Source: Nocardioides mangrovi (GTDB lineage: Bacteria > Actinomycetota > Actinomycetes > Propionibacteriales > Nocardioidaceae). From it: a stretch of DNA of 64,000 nucleotides. Below, piece after piece: positions 36,529 through 45,899 of the stretch. Position numbers and translations under genes: made by a program. The stretch covers positions 124,001-188,000 of the forward strand of contig NZ_JAIQZJ010000005.1 of NCBI RefSeq assembly GCF_020073815.1. Direction: 5' to 3'. Each line of letters begins with the position of its first letter. The first letter of the stretch is position 1. Below the pieces are notes generated by a model. The model worked only from the letters and a program-made list of their open reading frames with translations, ran no database searches and was not told the DNA's origin.

Positions 36529-37124
36529 TGCACGGGCCGATGCAGGGGTCGATGCAGGGGTCGATGCACGGGTTGCTGCTCGCGGCGGGCGCCGGTCGCC
36601 GGATGGGGATGCCGAAGGCGCTGGTCACCGATCCCGACGGCACCCCATGGCTGCTCCGCGCGGTGCGCGTGCTGCAGGACGGCGGGTGCGCGCAGGTCGA
36701 CGTGGTGCTCGGTGCCGGGGCGGAGGAGGCGCTCCCGCTGCTGGAGGGGACCGGTGCCACCGCCGTCGTGGCCGCGGACTGGGACGAGGGGATGTCGGCG
36801 TCGCTGCGAGCGGGCCTCACGGCCGCGCTCGGCACGGACGCCGACGCCGTGGTGGTCACCCTGGTCGACCTCCCCGACGTCACGGCGGCCGTCGTACGCC
36901 GGGTCCTCGAGCCGGGCGTCACGGGCGCCACCCTGCGGCGCGCGGCGTACGACGGGGTGCCCGGCCACCCGGTCGTCATCGGCCGCGACCACTGGGACGC
37001 GATCGTCGGGACCGCCGCCGGCGACCGCGGCGCCCGCGACTACCTCGCCACCCGGCCCGTGGACCTCGTCGAGTGCGGCGACCTGGCCAGCGGCGCCGAC
37101 GTCGACAGCCGCGACAGTCGCTGA
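36528..37124 (+). CDS. MobA/MocA-type molybdenum cofactor nucleotidyltransferase
   Basis: About 198 residues. The nucleotide-binding motif LLLAAGAGRRMGMPKAL begins at about residue 16, followed by VTLVDLPDV (metal site) and GHPVVI, as in MocA/MobA. MocA attaches CMP to molybdopterin for CO dehydrogenase and xanthine-dehydrogenase-type enzymes, which suits the hydroxylase genes downstream. The start is uncertain: four ATG codons lie in 12-base tandem repeats at 36528, 36540, 36552 and 36564, and only the last gives the normal MHGLLLAAG start. Confidence 0.86.
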   Translation: MHGPMQGSMQGSMHGLLLAAGAGRRMGMPKALVTDPDGTPWLLRAVRVLQDGGCAQVDVVLGAGAEEALPLLEGTGATAVVAADWDEGMSASLRAGLTAALGTDADAVVVTLVDLPDVTAAVVRRVLEPGVTGATLRRAAYDGVPGHPVVIGRDHWDAIVGTAAGDRGARDYLATRPVDLVECGDLASGADVDSRDSR

Positions 37125-37173
37125 CGGCGAGCTCTGGCGACTTCTGCCAACCTCGGGCCAACACCTCGCCGCG

Positions 37174-37179
37174 TAGCCT
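37174..37179 (+). promoter_or_regulatory. Probable -10 box of the MoxR gene
   Basis: TAGCCT, 6 bases (GGAGGC) before the ATG at 37186, giving both a leaderless and an SD-type option. Confidence 0.4.
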
Positions 37180-37185
37180 GGAGGC

Positions 37186-38058
37186 ATGGTCCTCGAGTCC
37201 CCGGATGCCGTCGCCGAGCGCCTCGGCGCCACCGGGTACCTCTGCGACGACGCGCTGGCCACCGTCACCTACCTCGCGCTGCGGATGCAGCGCCCGCTGC
37301 TGCTCGAGGGCGAGCCCGGCACCGGCAAGACCGCGCTCGCCGAGGCCGTCGCCGAGAGCCTCGACCTGCCGCTGGTGCGACTGCAGTGCTACGAGGGCAT
37401 CGACGCCACGCAGGCGCTCTACGACTGGGACTTCCCCCGGCAGATCCTGCACCTGCGCGCCCTCGAGGCGGCGGGTGGTGCCGACGTCACCGAGGCCGAG
37501 AAGAGCCTGTACGACGCGCGCTTCCTGCTCGCGCGACCGGTGCTCCAGGCCCTCCAGGAGAGCCCCGCGGTCCTGCTGGTCGACGAGGTCGACCGGGCCG
37601 ACGACGAGTTCGAGGCGTTCCTGCTCGAGGTGCTCTCGACCTACCAGGTGAGCATCCCCGAGCTCGGCACCGTCCGGGCCGCGACCCCGCCCGTCGTGGT
37701 GCTGACCTCCAACCGCACCCGCGAGCTGCACGACGCGCTCAAGCGCCGTTGTCTCTACCACTGGATCGACCACCCGGGTCTGGAGCGTGAGGTCGAGATC
37801 GTCCGCTCCCGCGCGCCCGAGGTGTCGGCCGAGCTGGCCCGCCAGGTGGTGGGCGTGGTCCAGGGCCTGCGCGAGCGCGGCGACCTGGTCAAGCCGCCGG
37901 GTGTCGCCGAGACCCTCGACTGGGCCCGGGCGCTGACCTACCTCGGCACCGCCGAGATCGACCTCGCCGCCGCGTCCGCCACGCTGGGGGCGCTGGTGAA
38001 GTACCGCGAGGACGCCGACCGCGTCCGGCACGCGCTCGACCAGATGCTGAGGGCCTGA
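37186..38058 (+). CDS. MoxR-family AAA+ ATPase (CoxD-like)
   Basis: A 290-residue ATPase with Walker A GEPGTGKTA (residues 42-50), Walker B LLVDEVDRADDEFEAFLLEVL and sensor 1 VVVLTSNRTRELHDALKRRCLYHW. CoxD-type MoxR proteins help build the Mo-Cu site of CO dehydrogenase and similar enzymes, working with a von Willebrand-type partner. That partner is the next gene, which starts at its stop (TGATG). Confidence 0.9.
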   Translation: MVLESPDAVAERLGATGYLCDDALATVTYLALRMQRPLLLEGEPGTGKTALAEAVAESLDLPLVRLQCYEGIDATQALYDWDFPRQILHLRALEAAGGADVTEAEKSLYDARFLLARPVLQALQESPAVLLVDEVDRADDEFEAFLLEVLSTYQVSIPELGTVRAATPPVVVLTSNRTRELHDALKRRCLYHWIDHPGLEREVEIVRSRAPEVSAELARQVVGVVQGLRERGDLVKPPGVAETLDWARALTYLGTAEIDLAAASATLGALVKYREDADRVRHALDQMLRA

Positions 38059-39158
38059 TGGACCGCGGCGGCGACGAGCTCCTCCTGGCCTTCACCCGTG
38101 CCCTGCGTGCCGCCGGGGTGCCGGTCACCCACGACCGTGCCCGGGGCTTCCTCGAGGCCACCGCGGTGCTCGGGCTCGACGACCAGCGCGCGACCTATCT
38201 CGCCGGACGGGCCACGCTCTGCGCGGGTCCGGACGACCTGGACCGCTACGACCGGGTCTTCACGGCCTTCTTCGGTCGCGACGGCCTGCCCCGCCCGCGG
38301 CCCGCGCAGAGCGACGGCGTGCCCGGCTTCTCCGGCCTCCCGGACACCGACGGCTCGGGGGACGGCGGGCCGGCCGAGGACGACGTCGTCCGCGCCCGGG
38401 CCAGCGACACCGAGGTGCTGCGGCACCGTGACGTGGCGACGCTCTCGGCGGCGGAGAAGCACCGGCTGGCCGGCATGTTCGCGACCCTGCGGCCGCGGCC
38501 CCCGCTCCGTCGTACGGCGCGGCACCAGCGGTGGCACCGCGGCCAGGTCGACGCGCCGGCGACCCTGCGGGCGTCGCTGCGCCGGATGGGCGAGCCCGCC
38601 GAGATCGCGTGGCGCCGGCGGGGCGTCCGGCCGCGCCGGATGGTGCTGCTCATCGACGTGTCCGGCTCGATGAGCGGGTACGCCGACGCGCTGCTGCGCC
38701 TGGCCCACCGCTTCACCCAGGCCTCGCCGTCGGTGGAGACCTTCACCGTCGGCACCCGCGTCACGCACGTGACGCGGGCGATGCGCAGCCACGACCCCGA
38801 GCGCGCGCTGGTCGCGGCGGGGGAGACGGTCCCGGACTGGTCGGGCGGCACCCGGCTCGGCGAGACGCTGCGCTTCTTCCTCGACCGGTGGGGGCAGCGC
38901 GGCATGGCCCGCGGCGCGGTGGTGGTGGTCTTCAGCGACGGCTGGGAGCGCGGTGACCCGGCGCTGCTCGGCGAGCAGATGGCGCGGCTGCGCCGCGTCG
39001 CGCACCGGGTCGTGTGGGTCAACCCGCACCGCGGCAAGGACGGCTACGAGCCGGTCCAGCAGGGCGTGCTCGCCGCGCTGCCGCACTGCGACGACTTCGT
39101 GGCCGGTCACTCGCTGGCCACGTTCGCCGAGCTGACGGAGGTGGTCTCGCGTGCGTGA
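38058..39158 (+). CDS. VWA-domain protein (CoxE-like)
   Basis: A 366-residue protein of the CoxE/DUF58-like VWA group. The MIDAS metal site is DVSGSMSGY (Asp-x-Ser-x-Ser), followed by WSGGTRLGETLRFFL and VVFSDGWERGDPALL. The N-terminal third is charged and holds a disordered stretch. It acts with the MoxR ATPase in maturation of molybdenum hydroxylases. ATG at 38058 shares one base with the upstream stop. The end overlaps the XdhC gene by 8 bases. Confidence 0.88.
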   Translation: MDRGGDELLLAFTRALRAAGVPVTHDRARGFLEATAVLGLDDQRATYLAGRATLCAGPDDLDRYDRVFTAFFGRDGLPRPRPAQSDGVPGFSGLPDTDGSGDGGPAEDDVVRARASDTEVLRHRDVATLSAAEKHRLAGMFATLRPRPPLRRTARHQRWHRGQVDAPATLRASLRRMGEPAEIAWRRRGVRPRRMVLLIDVSGSMSGYADALLRLAHRFTQASPSVETFTVGTRVTHVTRAMRSHDPERALVAAGETVPDWSGGTRLGETLRFFLDRWGQRGMARGAVVVVFSDGWERGDPALLGEQMARLRRVAHRVVWVNPHRGKDGYEPVQQGVLAALPHCDDFVAGHSLATFAELTEVVSRA

Positions 39159-40278
39159 CGTCCTCCCCGAGCTGCTGACCTGGTGGCGCGCCGGCGAGAC
39201 GATCGGCGTCGGCACCGTCGTCGCGACCTTCCAGTCCGCGCCGCGCCCGCCCGGCGCCTCGATGCTGGTCGGTCCGGACGGCACCGCGGTCGGGTCCGTC
39301 TCCGGCGGCTGCGTCGAGGGCGCGGTCTACGAGCTGGCCGAGTCCGTGGTCGGCTCGGGCACGCCGGTCCTGGAGCGCTACGGCGTCTCCGACGACGACG
39401 CCTTCGCGGTCGGGCTCACCTGCGGCGGCATCCTCGACGTGTACGTCGAGAAGATCAGCCGCGACTCGTTCCCCGAGCTCGAGGCGATCGCCGCGGACAT
39501 CGAGTCCGGCCGCCCGGTGGCTCTGGCGACCGTCATCGAGCACCCCGACCCGGCCTGGCTGGGCCGGCGCCTCGTCGTACGACCCGACGAGCCGCTGGCC
39601 TCCTCGCTCGGCTCGGCGCGCGCCGACGACGCGGTCCACGACGACGCGCTCGGGCTGCTCGCCTCGGGCTCGAACGCGACCCTGACCTACGGACCCGACG
39701 GCGAACGCCGCGGTGAGGGGATGCGGGTCTTCGTGTGGGCCTTCGCGCCCAAGCCGCGGATGCTCGTCTTCGGGGCGATCGACTTCGCGGCCGCGGTCGC
39801 GCGGGTCGGCAGCTTCCTCGGCTACCACGTCACCGTCTGCGACGCCCGGCCCGTCTTCGCGACCGCCACCCGCTTCCCCGACGCCGACGAGGTGGTCGTC
39901 GACTGGCCGCACCGCTACCTCCGCGCCGAGGCCGACGCCGGCCGGATCGACGGCCGCACCGTGATCACGGTGCTCACCCACGACCCGAAGTTCGACGTCC
40001 CCCTCCTCGAGGTCGCGCTCCGCCTTCCCGAGGTCGCGTACGTCGGCGCGATGGGCTCGCGACGCACCCACGAGGACCGGCTGGCGCGGCTACGCGAGGC
40101 CGGCATCGACGACAAGGAGATCGCCCGGCTCTCGAGCCCGATCGGCCTCGACCTCGGCGCCCGGACGCCGGAGGAGACCGCGATCAGCATCGCCGCCGAG
40201 ATCGTCGCCGGCCGCTGGGGCGGCACCGGAGAGCCGCTGGCCGCCCTGGACGGCAGGATCCACCGGGACCTCGCGTGA
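39151..40278 (+). CDS. XdhC/CoxI-family molybdenum enzyme maturation protein
   Basis: A 375-residue protein with the XdhC_CoxI N-terminal domain (PELLTWWRAGETIGVGTVVATFQSAPRPPGASML, then SGGCVEGAVYE, TCGGILDVY) and a C-terminal Rossmann-type XdhC_C domain (RMLVFGAIDFAAAVARVGSFLGYHVTVCDAR). XdhC-like proteins receive the molybdenum cofactor and sulfurate it before insertion. A GTG start at 39151 overlaps the VWA gene by 8 bases. Confidence 0.92.
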   Translation: MRDVLPELLTWWRAGETIGVGTVVATFQSAPRPPGASMLVGPDGTAVGSVSGGCVEGAVYELAESVVGSGTPVLERYGVSDDDAFAVGLTCGGILDVYVEKISRDSFPELEAIAADIESGRPVALATVIEHPDPAWLGRRLVVRPDEPLASSLGSARADDAVHDDALGLLASGSNATLTYGPDGERRGEGMRVFVWAFAPKPRMLVFGAIDFAAAVARVGSFLGYHVTVCDARPVFATATRFPDADEVVVDWPHRYLRAEADAGRIDGRTVITVLTHDPKFDVPLLEVALRLPEVAYVGAMGSRRTHEDRLARLREAGIDDKEIARLSSPIGLDLGARTPEETAISIAAEIVAGRWGGTGEPLAALDGRIHRDLA

Positions 40279-40319
40279 GCCGCGCTGACGACGTGTGACC
40301 CCCGTCACGGTGCCAGTGC

Positions 40320-40325
40320 TACCTT
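40320..40325 (+). promoter_or_regulatory. Probable -10 box of the GAF-type regulator gene
   Basis: TACCTT, 7 bases before the ATG at 40333. Confidence 0.35.
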
Positions 40326-40332
40326 CGGCGAC

Positions 40333-41568
40333 ATGCCTCGCGGCGAGCTCCAGACGCGCAGGACGGACGCGGTCCGTGCCTGGACGGCGTTCGTCGAGCA
40401 CGGCGACGACCTCGCGTCGCTGGTGCGGCCCGAGATCCTGACCAGCTGGACCCGCTCCGAGGCGGCCATCTCGACCGACGTCCGCGAGGCGCCGCTGGCC
40501 GACGAGTCCGAGACCGCGGCCTACTGGCGCGGCTCACCGCTCGAGACCGCGGTCGAGCGGGTCGAGGCCGAGCTGCGCCGCACCGCCGAGGACGGCGACC
40601 TCGTCGTCGCGGTCACCGACCCCGAGACCCGCATCCTCTGGACGTACGGCGGCCGCGTGATGCGCCGCAAGGCGGAGACCGTCAACTTCGTGGTCGGCGG
40701 TCGCTGGGACGACGAGTCGGTCGGCACCAACGCGCTCGACCTCGCCAACCGCACCGCCACGCCGGCGATGGTCTTCAGCGCGGAGCACTACGCGCCGATC
40801 GTGCACAACTGGGTGTGCTGGGCCGCGCCGCTGCACGACCCGGTCACCGGCACCCAGCTCGGCGTCATCGACATCTCCACCACCTGGGACCGCACCCACC
40901 CGATCGGCCTCGCGACCGCCCGCGTGCTGGCCCGGCTGATCGAGACCGCGATGCCGCTCTCGCACGGTCACCCGGTGGCGGGCGTCCTCGACGAGGCCAC
41001 CGATCCGGGTCTGGTGCTGCGGGTGCTCGGCACGGCGGAGACGTGGTTCGACGGTCAGCGGCTGCTCCTCAACCGCCGCCAGACCGAGGTGCTCACCTTG
41101 CTCGCGATGCACCCCGAGGGACTCTCGCTCGAGCACCTCCACGCGCTCGTCTACGGCGACCAGGCGGTCACGCTCTCGACCCTCAAGGCGGAGGTCTCCC
41201 ACCTGCGGGCGGCGCTCGGCGGCCAGCTCGCGTCCCGGCCCTACCGACTGACCATGCCCGTGCAGACCGACGTCGACCTCGTCCTCTCGCTGCTGCGCGG
41301 CGGCCGGGTCGGTGCCGCCGTGGAGGCCTACGGCGGCGACCTGCTGCCCGGCACCAACTCCCCGGCCCTCGCCGAGCTGGCCGAGTACGTCGCGGTCGCG
41401 GTCCGCGAGGCCCTGCTCGCCGACCCCCAGCCCGACGCGGTGGTCCGCTACAGCGAGCTCGCGCCGTACGACACCGAGGTCGTCGAGGCCTGTCTCCACC
41501 GGCTCTCCGGCACCCCGCACCCCGCCGTCCCCCTGCTCAAGGGACGGCTCGCCGCGGCCCAGCGCTGA
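40333..41568 (+). CDS. GAF-domain transcriptional regulator with C-terminal winged-helix-like domain
   Basis: A 411-residue protein. The N-terminal part (about residues 25-215) resembles the GAF sensor region of AcoR-type activators: ILTSWTRSEAAI, DESVGTNAL, HYAPIVHNWVCWAAPLHDPVTG. The usual AAA+ sigma-54 module is absent. A C-terminal domain with LLLNRRQTEVLTLLAMHPEGLSLEHLHALVYGDQAVTLSTLKAEVSHLRAALGG looks like an OmpR/SARP-type DNA-binding winged helix. It is the likely local regulator of the hydroxylase genes. The ligand is unknown. Confidence 0.8.
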   Translation: MPRGELQTRRTDAVRAWTAFVEHGDDLASLVRPEILTSWTRSEAAISTDVREAPLADESETAAYWRGSPLETAVERVEAELRRTAEDGDLVVAVTDPETRILWTYGGRVMRRKAETVNFVVGGRWDDESVGTNALDLANRTATPAMVFSAEHYAPIVHNWVCWAAPLHDPVTGTQLGVIDISTTWDRTHPIGLATARVLARLIETAMPLSHGHPVAGVLDEATDPGLVLRVLGTAETWFDGQRLLLNRRQTEVLTLLAMHPEGLSLEHLHALVYGDQAVTLSTLKAEVSHLRAALGGQLASRPYRLTMPVQTDVDLVLSLLRGGRVGAAVEAYGGDLLPGTNSPALAELAEYVAVAVREALLADPQPDAVVRYSELAPYDTEVVEACLHRLSGTPHPAVPLLKGRLAAAQR

Positions 41569-41586
41569 CTAAGCCAACTGTGTCGC

Positions 41587-41592
41587 TAGACT
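41587..41592 (+). promoter_or_regulatory. Probable -10 box of the FAD/NAD(P) protein gene
   Basis: TAGACT, 6 bases before the ATG at 41599. Confidence 0.45.
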
Positions 41593-41598
41593 TACCGC

Positions 41599-42948
41599 AT
41601 GACGGTTGACGAGGTCGCCATCGTCGGTGGCGGCGCGAGCGGGGTACTCACGGCGTTCCAGCTGCTCAGGCGCCCGGACGACCCGGTCCGCGTGACCGTC
41701 CACGAGGCCACCGGGGTGCTCGGCCGCGGCGTCGCCTACGGCACCTCCGACCCCCGCCACCTGCTCAACGTCCGGGCGCGCCACATGAGCGCGTACGCCG
41801 ACGCGCCCTCCGACCTCCTCGACTGGGCGCGCCGCGCCGGCCGCGACCCGGACCCGCTCGGCTTCCTGCCGCGCATGGAGTTCGCGGCCTACCTGCAGGA
41901 CACGCTCGCGGACGTCGCCGACCACCGGCTCACGATCAGCGCCGGCCGGGTCGACGACGTCGTGCCGGTGCCCGGCGGCTTCGAGCTGCACACCCGCGAC
42001 CGGGTCACCACGGCCGGCACCGTCGTGCTCGCCTACGGCAACCAGGCCCCGCAGGAGCTCCGCGAGCTCGCCGGCGTGCCGGGCCTGATCGCCAACCCGT
42101 GGGACCTCGCCGCGATCCGCGCGCTCCCGGGTGACGCGACCGTGGTCATCGTCGGCATGGGCCTGACCGCCGTCGACACCGTCATCACGCTGCTGGAGGA
42201 GGAGCCGGCGCGTCGCGCGATCATGGTCAGCCGTCACGGGCTGCTGCCCTTCGCCCACATCGAGCAGCAGTCCACCGCGTGGGTGAGCGACGTCCCGCCG
42301 GGGCCGCTCACCGCCGACGGCATGGCCGCCTTCCTCGAGGGCCAGGTCGCGGCGGCCCGGTCGCACGGCGTCGACTGGCGCAACGTGGTCGACGGGCTGC
42401 GGCCGCAGACCCAGTCGATCTGGATGCGGCTGAGCACCGACGAGCGGCGGCGCTTCCTCTCGACGTACGCCCGCGACTGGGAGGTGCGCCGGCACCGGAT
42501 GGCGCCCGAGGTCGGCGAGCGGATCCGCGGCTACCGTCGCGACGGCCGCCTGGTGCTGGTCGCCGACGGCATCGGCGGCGTCGACGTCCGCGGCGCCCGC
42601 ACCGAGCTGCGGATGCCCGCGCTCCCGGACCCGGTGCTCGCCGACGCGGTCGTCACCTGCACCGGCCCGCTCACCGACATCTCCAGCTCCACCGACCCGC
42701 TGCTGCAGGCGCTGCAGCGCCGCGGCCTGGTCGCGCCCGATCCCCTCAAGCTCGGCCTCGACGCCACGCCCGAGGGCGAGGTCGTCGGCGCCGACGGGCT
42801 GCCGGTCCCCGGCCTGTACGCCGTCGGCCCGCCGCGCAAGGGGATCCTCTGGGAGTCGACCGCGATCCCCGAGATCCGCACCCAGGCGGCCGAGGTCGCC
42901 CGCCGGGTGCTCGCCGGCGTGGGCGGGGTCCTGACGACCAACGCTTAG
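41599..42948 (+). CDS. FAD/NAD(P)-binding protein (NAD_binding_9 type)
   Basis: A 449-residue flavoprotein. It begins VAIVGGGASGVLTAFQLL, a dinucleotide-binding fold, then YGTSDPRHLLNVRARHMSA, TVVIVGMGLTAVDTVITLLEEE (second Rossmann motif) and a C-terminal GLYAVGPPRKGILWESTAIPEIR. Members are often near metabolic gene sets; the reaction is unknown. Here it stands between the regulator and the hydroxylase subunits with promoters on both sides, and might supply or accept electrons for the hydroxylase (inference). Confidence 0.84.
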   Translation: MTVDEVAIVGGGASGVLTAFQLLRRPDDPVRVTVHEATGVLGRGVAYGTSDPRHLLNVRARHMSAYADAPSDLLDWARRAGRDPDPLGFLPRMEFAAYLQDTLADVADHRLTISAGRVDDVVPVPGGFELHTRDRVTTAGTVVLAYGNQAPQELRELAGVPGLIANPWDLAAIRALPGDATVVIVGMGLTAVDTVITLLEEEPARRAIMVSRHGLLPFAHIEQQSTAWVSDVPPGPLTADGMAAFLEGQVAAARSHGVDWRNVVDGLRPQTQSIWMRLSTDERRRFLSTYARDWEVRRHRMAPEVGERIRGYRRDGRLVLVADGIGGVDVRGARTELRMPALPDPVLADAVVTCTGPLTDISSSTDPLLQALQRRGLVAPDPLKLGLDATPEGEVVGADGLPVPGLYAVGPPRKGILWESTAIPEIRTQAAEVARRVLAGVGGVLTTNA

Positions 42949-42963
42949 CCAACCCGGCGCTCC

Positions 42964-42969
42964 TAGCGT
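42964..42969 (+). promoter_or_regulatory. Probable -10 box of the hydroxylase subunit operon
   Basis: TAGCGT, 6 bases before the ATG of the 2Fe-2S subunit gene at 42976. No good -35 is visible, so an activator is plausible. Confidence 0.45.
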
Positions 42970-42975
42970 CGCGGC

Positions 42976-43452
42976 ATGACCAGGATCAGTCTCACCGTCG
43001 ACGGAGCCCGGGTCTCCGACGACGTCGAACCGCGGATGCTGCTCGTGCAGTACCTCCGCGAGCGCCTCGGCAAGACCGGCACCGTCATCGGTTGCGACAC
43101 CAGCAACTGCGGCGCCTGCACGGTCCACCTCAACGGCACGAGCGTGAAGTCGTGCAACGTCCTGGCCGTGCAGGCCGACGGCGGCGAGGTCACCACGATC
43201 GAGGGCCTCGCGCAGGACGGCCAGCTGCACCCCGTGCAGGAGGCGTTCCGCGAGTGCCACGGCCTCCAGTGCGGCTTCTGCACACCCGGGATGATCATGC
43301 AGAGCGTCGACCTCCTCAACAGCAACCCGAACCCCTCCGAGGAGGAGATCCGGCTCGGGCTCGAGGGCAATCTGTGCCGCTGCACGGGCTACCACAACAT
43401 CGTCCGCGCCGTGCAGCACGCCGCCGGCCAGGGCGCGGGGGCGACGTCATGA
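42976..43452 (+). CDS. Molybdenum hydroxylase small subunit, two 2Fe-2S clusters (CoxS-like)
   Basis: A 158-residue iron-sulfur protein. The plant-type ferredoxin motif is [17 protein letters not shown] (first cluster). The second cluster motif is QCGFCTPGM and [10 protein letters not shown]. It carries electrons from the molybdenum site to FAD. ATG 42976 follows a TAGCGT box. The stop overlaps the large-subunit start by 4 bases (ATGA). Confidence 0.95.
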   Translation: MTRISLTVDGARVSDDVEPRMLLVQYLRERLGKTGTVIGCDTSNCGACTVHLNGTSVKSCNVLAVQADGGEVTTIEGLAQDGQLHPVQEAFRECHGLQCGFCTPGMIMQSVDLLNSNPNPSEEEIRLGLEGNLCRCTGYHNIVRAVQHAAGQGAGATS

Positions 43453-45899
43453 CGGCCACCCAGGAGCGCCCCGCCGACGCCGTCGAGCGCGAGATCGGCC
43501 GCGACCGCCGCCGCAAGGAGGACCAGCGCCTCATCACCGGCCGCACCCGCTGGACCGACAACCTCCAGCTGCCCGGGATGCTGCACCTTGCGATGGTGCG
43601 CAGCCCGTTCGCCCACGCCACGATCACCAGCATCGACACGAGCGCCGCGCAGGACGCGCCCAACGTGGTCACGGTGCTCACCGGCAAGGACTTCGGCGAG
43701 GAGCTCGGGGTCTGCATCAACGCCTGGCCGATCACCCCCGACCAGGTCACGCCGGTCCACTCGCCGCTGCCCGCGGACCGGGTCTCCTTCGCCGGCGAGA
43801 TCGTCGCCGTCGTCGTGGCCCGCTCGGCCGCCGAGGCCCGCGACGCCGCCGAGCTCGTCGACGTCGAGTACGACGAGCTCCCGGCCGCGCTCGACCTCAA
43901 GGACGCCGCCGCCGACACGGTGCTCGCCCACCCCGACCTCGGCACCAACAAGTCCGCGCTGTGGGTCTTCGACTCCGGCGAGGCCGGCACCGGCGGCAAC
44001 GTCGAGGACGCGATCAGCAAGGCCCGCGACGACGGCATCGTGATCGAGCGGGAGTACCGCCAGCAGCGGCTGATCCCGGCTTTCATGGAGCCGCGCTCGG
44101 TCGTCGTCGACCCGACCAGCGAGCAGCTGACGATGTGGTCGGCGACCCAGATCCCGCACATCCTCCGCTTCGCGCTCGCCGCGACCACCGGCGTGCCCGA
44201 GTCCAAGATCCGGGTGATCGCCCCCGACGTCGGCGGCGGCTTCGGCGGCAAGCTCCAGGTCACGCCCGAGGAGTGGATCGCCTGGGCGGTCGCGCGCCGG
44301 ATCCACAAGCCGGTCAAGTACACCGAGACCCGCTCCGAGTCGCTGCTCTCGGCCCACCACGGCCGCGACCAGTGGCAGAAGCTGACGCTCGCGGCCGAGA
44401 AGGACGGCACCGTCACGGGCTTCAAGGTCGAGCTGCTCGCCGACCTCGGCGCCTACGTCGCCATCGTCGGCGGCGGCGTGCCGGTCCTCGGCGCCTTCAT
44501 GTTCAACGCCATCTACAAGTTCCCCGCCTACCACTTCGCCTGCCAGACGGTCCTGACCAACAAGACCTGGACCGACGCCTACCGCGGCGCCGGCCGGCCC
44601 GAGGCGACGTTCGGGATCGAGCGGATGATGGACGAGCTCGCCGCCGAGGTCGGCGTCGACCCCCTCGCGATCCGCGAGAAGAACTGGATCAAGCACGACG
44701 AGTTCCCGTTCACGACGGTCTGCGGACTCGAGTACGACAGCGGCAACTACGAGGCCGCCACCGCCAGGGCCAAGGAGATGTTCGGCTACGACGAATTGCG
44801 CGCCGAGCAGATGGCGCGGCGCGCGAGCGGCGACAAGGTGCAGCTCGGCATCGGCATCTCGACCTTCACCGAGATGTGCGGCCTCGCGCCGTCGCGGGTG
44901 CTCGGCACCCTCGACTACGGCGCCGGCGGCTGGGAGTACGCCAGCGTCCGGATGCTGGCGACCGGCAAGGTCGAGGTGACCACCGGAGCGTCGGCGCACG
45001 GCCAGGGCCACGAGACGGCGTTCAGCCAGATCGTCGCGGACCGGCTCGGGGTCGCGTTCGAGGACGTCGAGATCCTGCACGGCGACACCCAGGTCGCCCA
45101 CCGCGGCCTGGACACCTACGGCTCCCGGTCCCTGGTGGTGGGCGGCGAGGCCCTCGTGCGAGCCGCCGACAAGGTGATCGAGAAGGCCAAGCCGGTGGCG
45201 GCCCACCTGCTCGAGGCGTCGGTCGACGACCTGGAGTTCTCGGGCGGTCGCTTCACCGTCCGCGGCACCGACCAGGGGATGGGGATCGGGGAGGTCGCCA
45301 CCGCGGTCTTCGCCGCACACGACTACCCCGAGGGGGTCGAGCCCCAGCTCGACTCGGACGCGACGTACGACCCGGTCAACTTCTCCTTCCCGCACGGCAC
45401 CCACCTGTGCGCGATGGAGGTCGACACCGAGACCGGTGCCCTGACGATGCGCAAGTACGTCTGCGTGGACGACATCGGCAACATCATCAACCCGCTCATC
45501 GTGAGCGGGCAGGTGCACGGCGGCCTCGTGCAGGGCATCGCCCAGGCCCTGTGGGAGGAGGCGGTCTACGACGACTCCGGGACGCTCGTGTCCGGGTCGT
45601 TCGTCGACTACCTCCTGCCGACGGCGGCCGACACGATCAGCTTCGACATCGACCACACCACCTCGCCGTCGACGACCAACTCGCTGGGTACGAAGGGCGT
45701 CGGCGAGGCCGGCACCATCGCCTCGACGCCGGCGGTCGTGAACGCGGTCGTCGACGCCGTCCGCCACCTCGGCGTGAACGACATCCAGATGCCGTGCACG
45801 CCGGAGCGAGTGTGGCGGGCGATCAACGGGCCGGGGGCGGGCGGGTCGACGACGGCCGACGCGATGCCGCACTTCGACGGGGAAGGAGAGCAGGCATGA
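43449..45899 (+). CDS. Molybdenum hydroxylase large subunit (CoxL form II-like)
   Basis: An 816-residue molybdopterin-binding subunit of the xanthine dehydrogenase family. The key loop is AYRGAGR (residues 377-383), the form II signature; true CO dehydrogenases (form I) have AYxCSFR with the Cys that binds copper. Other features are GGGFGGK, the KGVGEAGT site with the catalytic Glu, and [12 protein letters not shown] at 43449 overlaps the small-subunit stop. The frame is open far upstream, but that part is out of frame with and antisense to the preceding genes. The substrate is not CO with any confidence; an aldehyde, purine or heterocycle is possible. Confidence 0.94.
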   Translation: MTATQERPADAVEREIGRDRRRKEDQRLITGRTRWTDNLQLPGMLHLAMVRSPFAHATITSIDTSAAQDAPNVVTVLTGKDFGEELGVCINAWPITPDQVTPVHSPLPADRVSFAGEIVAVVVARSAAEARDAAELVDVEYDELPAALDLKDAAADTVLAHPDLGTNKSALWVFDSGEAGTGGNVEDAISKARDDGIVIEREYRQQRLIPAFMEPRSVVVDPTSEQLTMWSATQIPHILRFALAATTGVPESKIRVIAPDVGGGFGGKLQVTPEEWIAWAVARRIHKPVKYTETRSESLLSAHHGRDQWQKLTLAAEKDGTVTGFKVELLADLGAYVAIVGGGVPVLGAFMFNAIYKFPAYHFACQTVLTNKTWTDAYRGAGRPEATFGIERMMDELAAEVGVDPLAIREKNWIKHDEFPFTTVCGLEYDSGNYEAATARAKEMFGYDELRAEQMARRASGDKVQLGIGISTFTEMCGLAPSRVLGTLDYGAGGWEYASVRMLATGKVEVTTGASAHGQGHETAFSQIVADRLGVAFEDVEILHGDTQVAHRGLDTYGSRSLVVGGEALVRAADKVIEKAKPVAAHLLEASVDDLEFSGGRFTVRGTDQGMGIGEVATAVFAAHDYPEGVEPQLDSDATYDPVNFSFPHGTHLCAMEVDTETGALTMRKYVCVDDIGNIINPLIVSGQVHGGLVQGIAQALWEEAVYDDSGTLVSGSFVDYLLPTAADTISFDIDHTTSPSTTNSLGTKGVGEAGTIASTPAVVNAVVDAVRHLGVNDIQMPCTPERVWRAINGPGAGGSTTADAMPHFDGEGEQA

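Noticed and set aside
42279..43448. Long open frame running upstream of the hydroxylase large subunit
   Set aside because: It overlaps the flavoprotein and 2Fe-2S genes in another frame, is dominated by Arg/Ala/Gly and has no family similarity; the ATGA junction at 43449 is the real start.
43449..45899. Genuine aerobic CO dehydrogenase
   Set aside because: The large subunit carries AYRGAGR, not the AYxCSFR loop with the copper-binding Cys, so a CO-oxidising role cannot be claimed.
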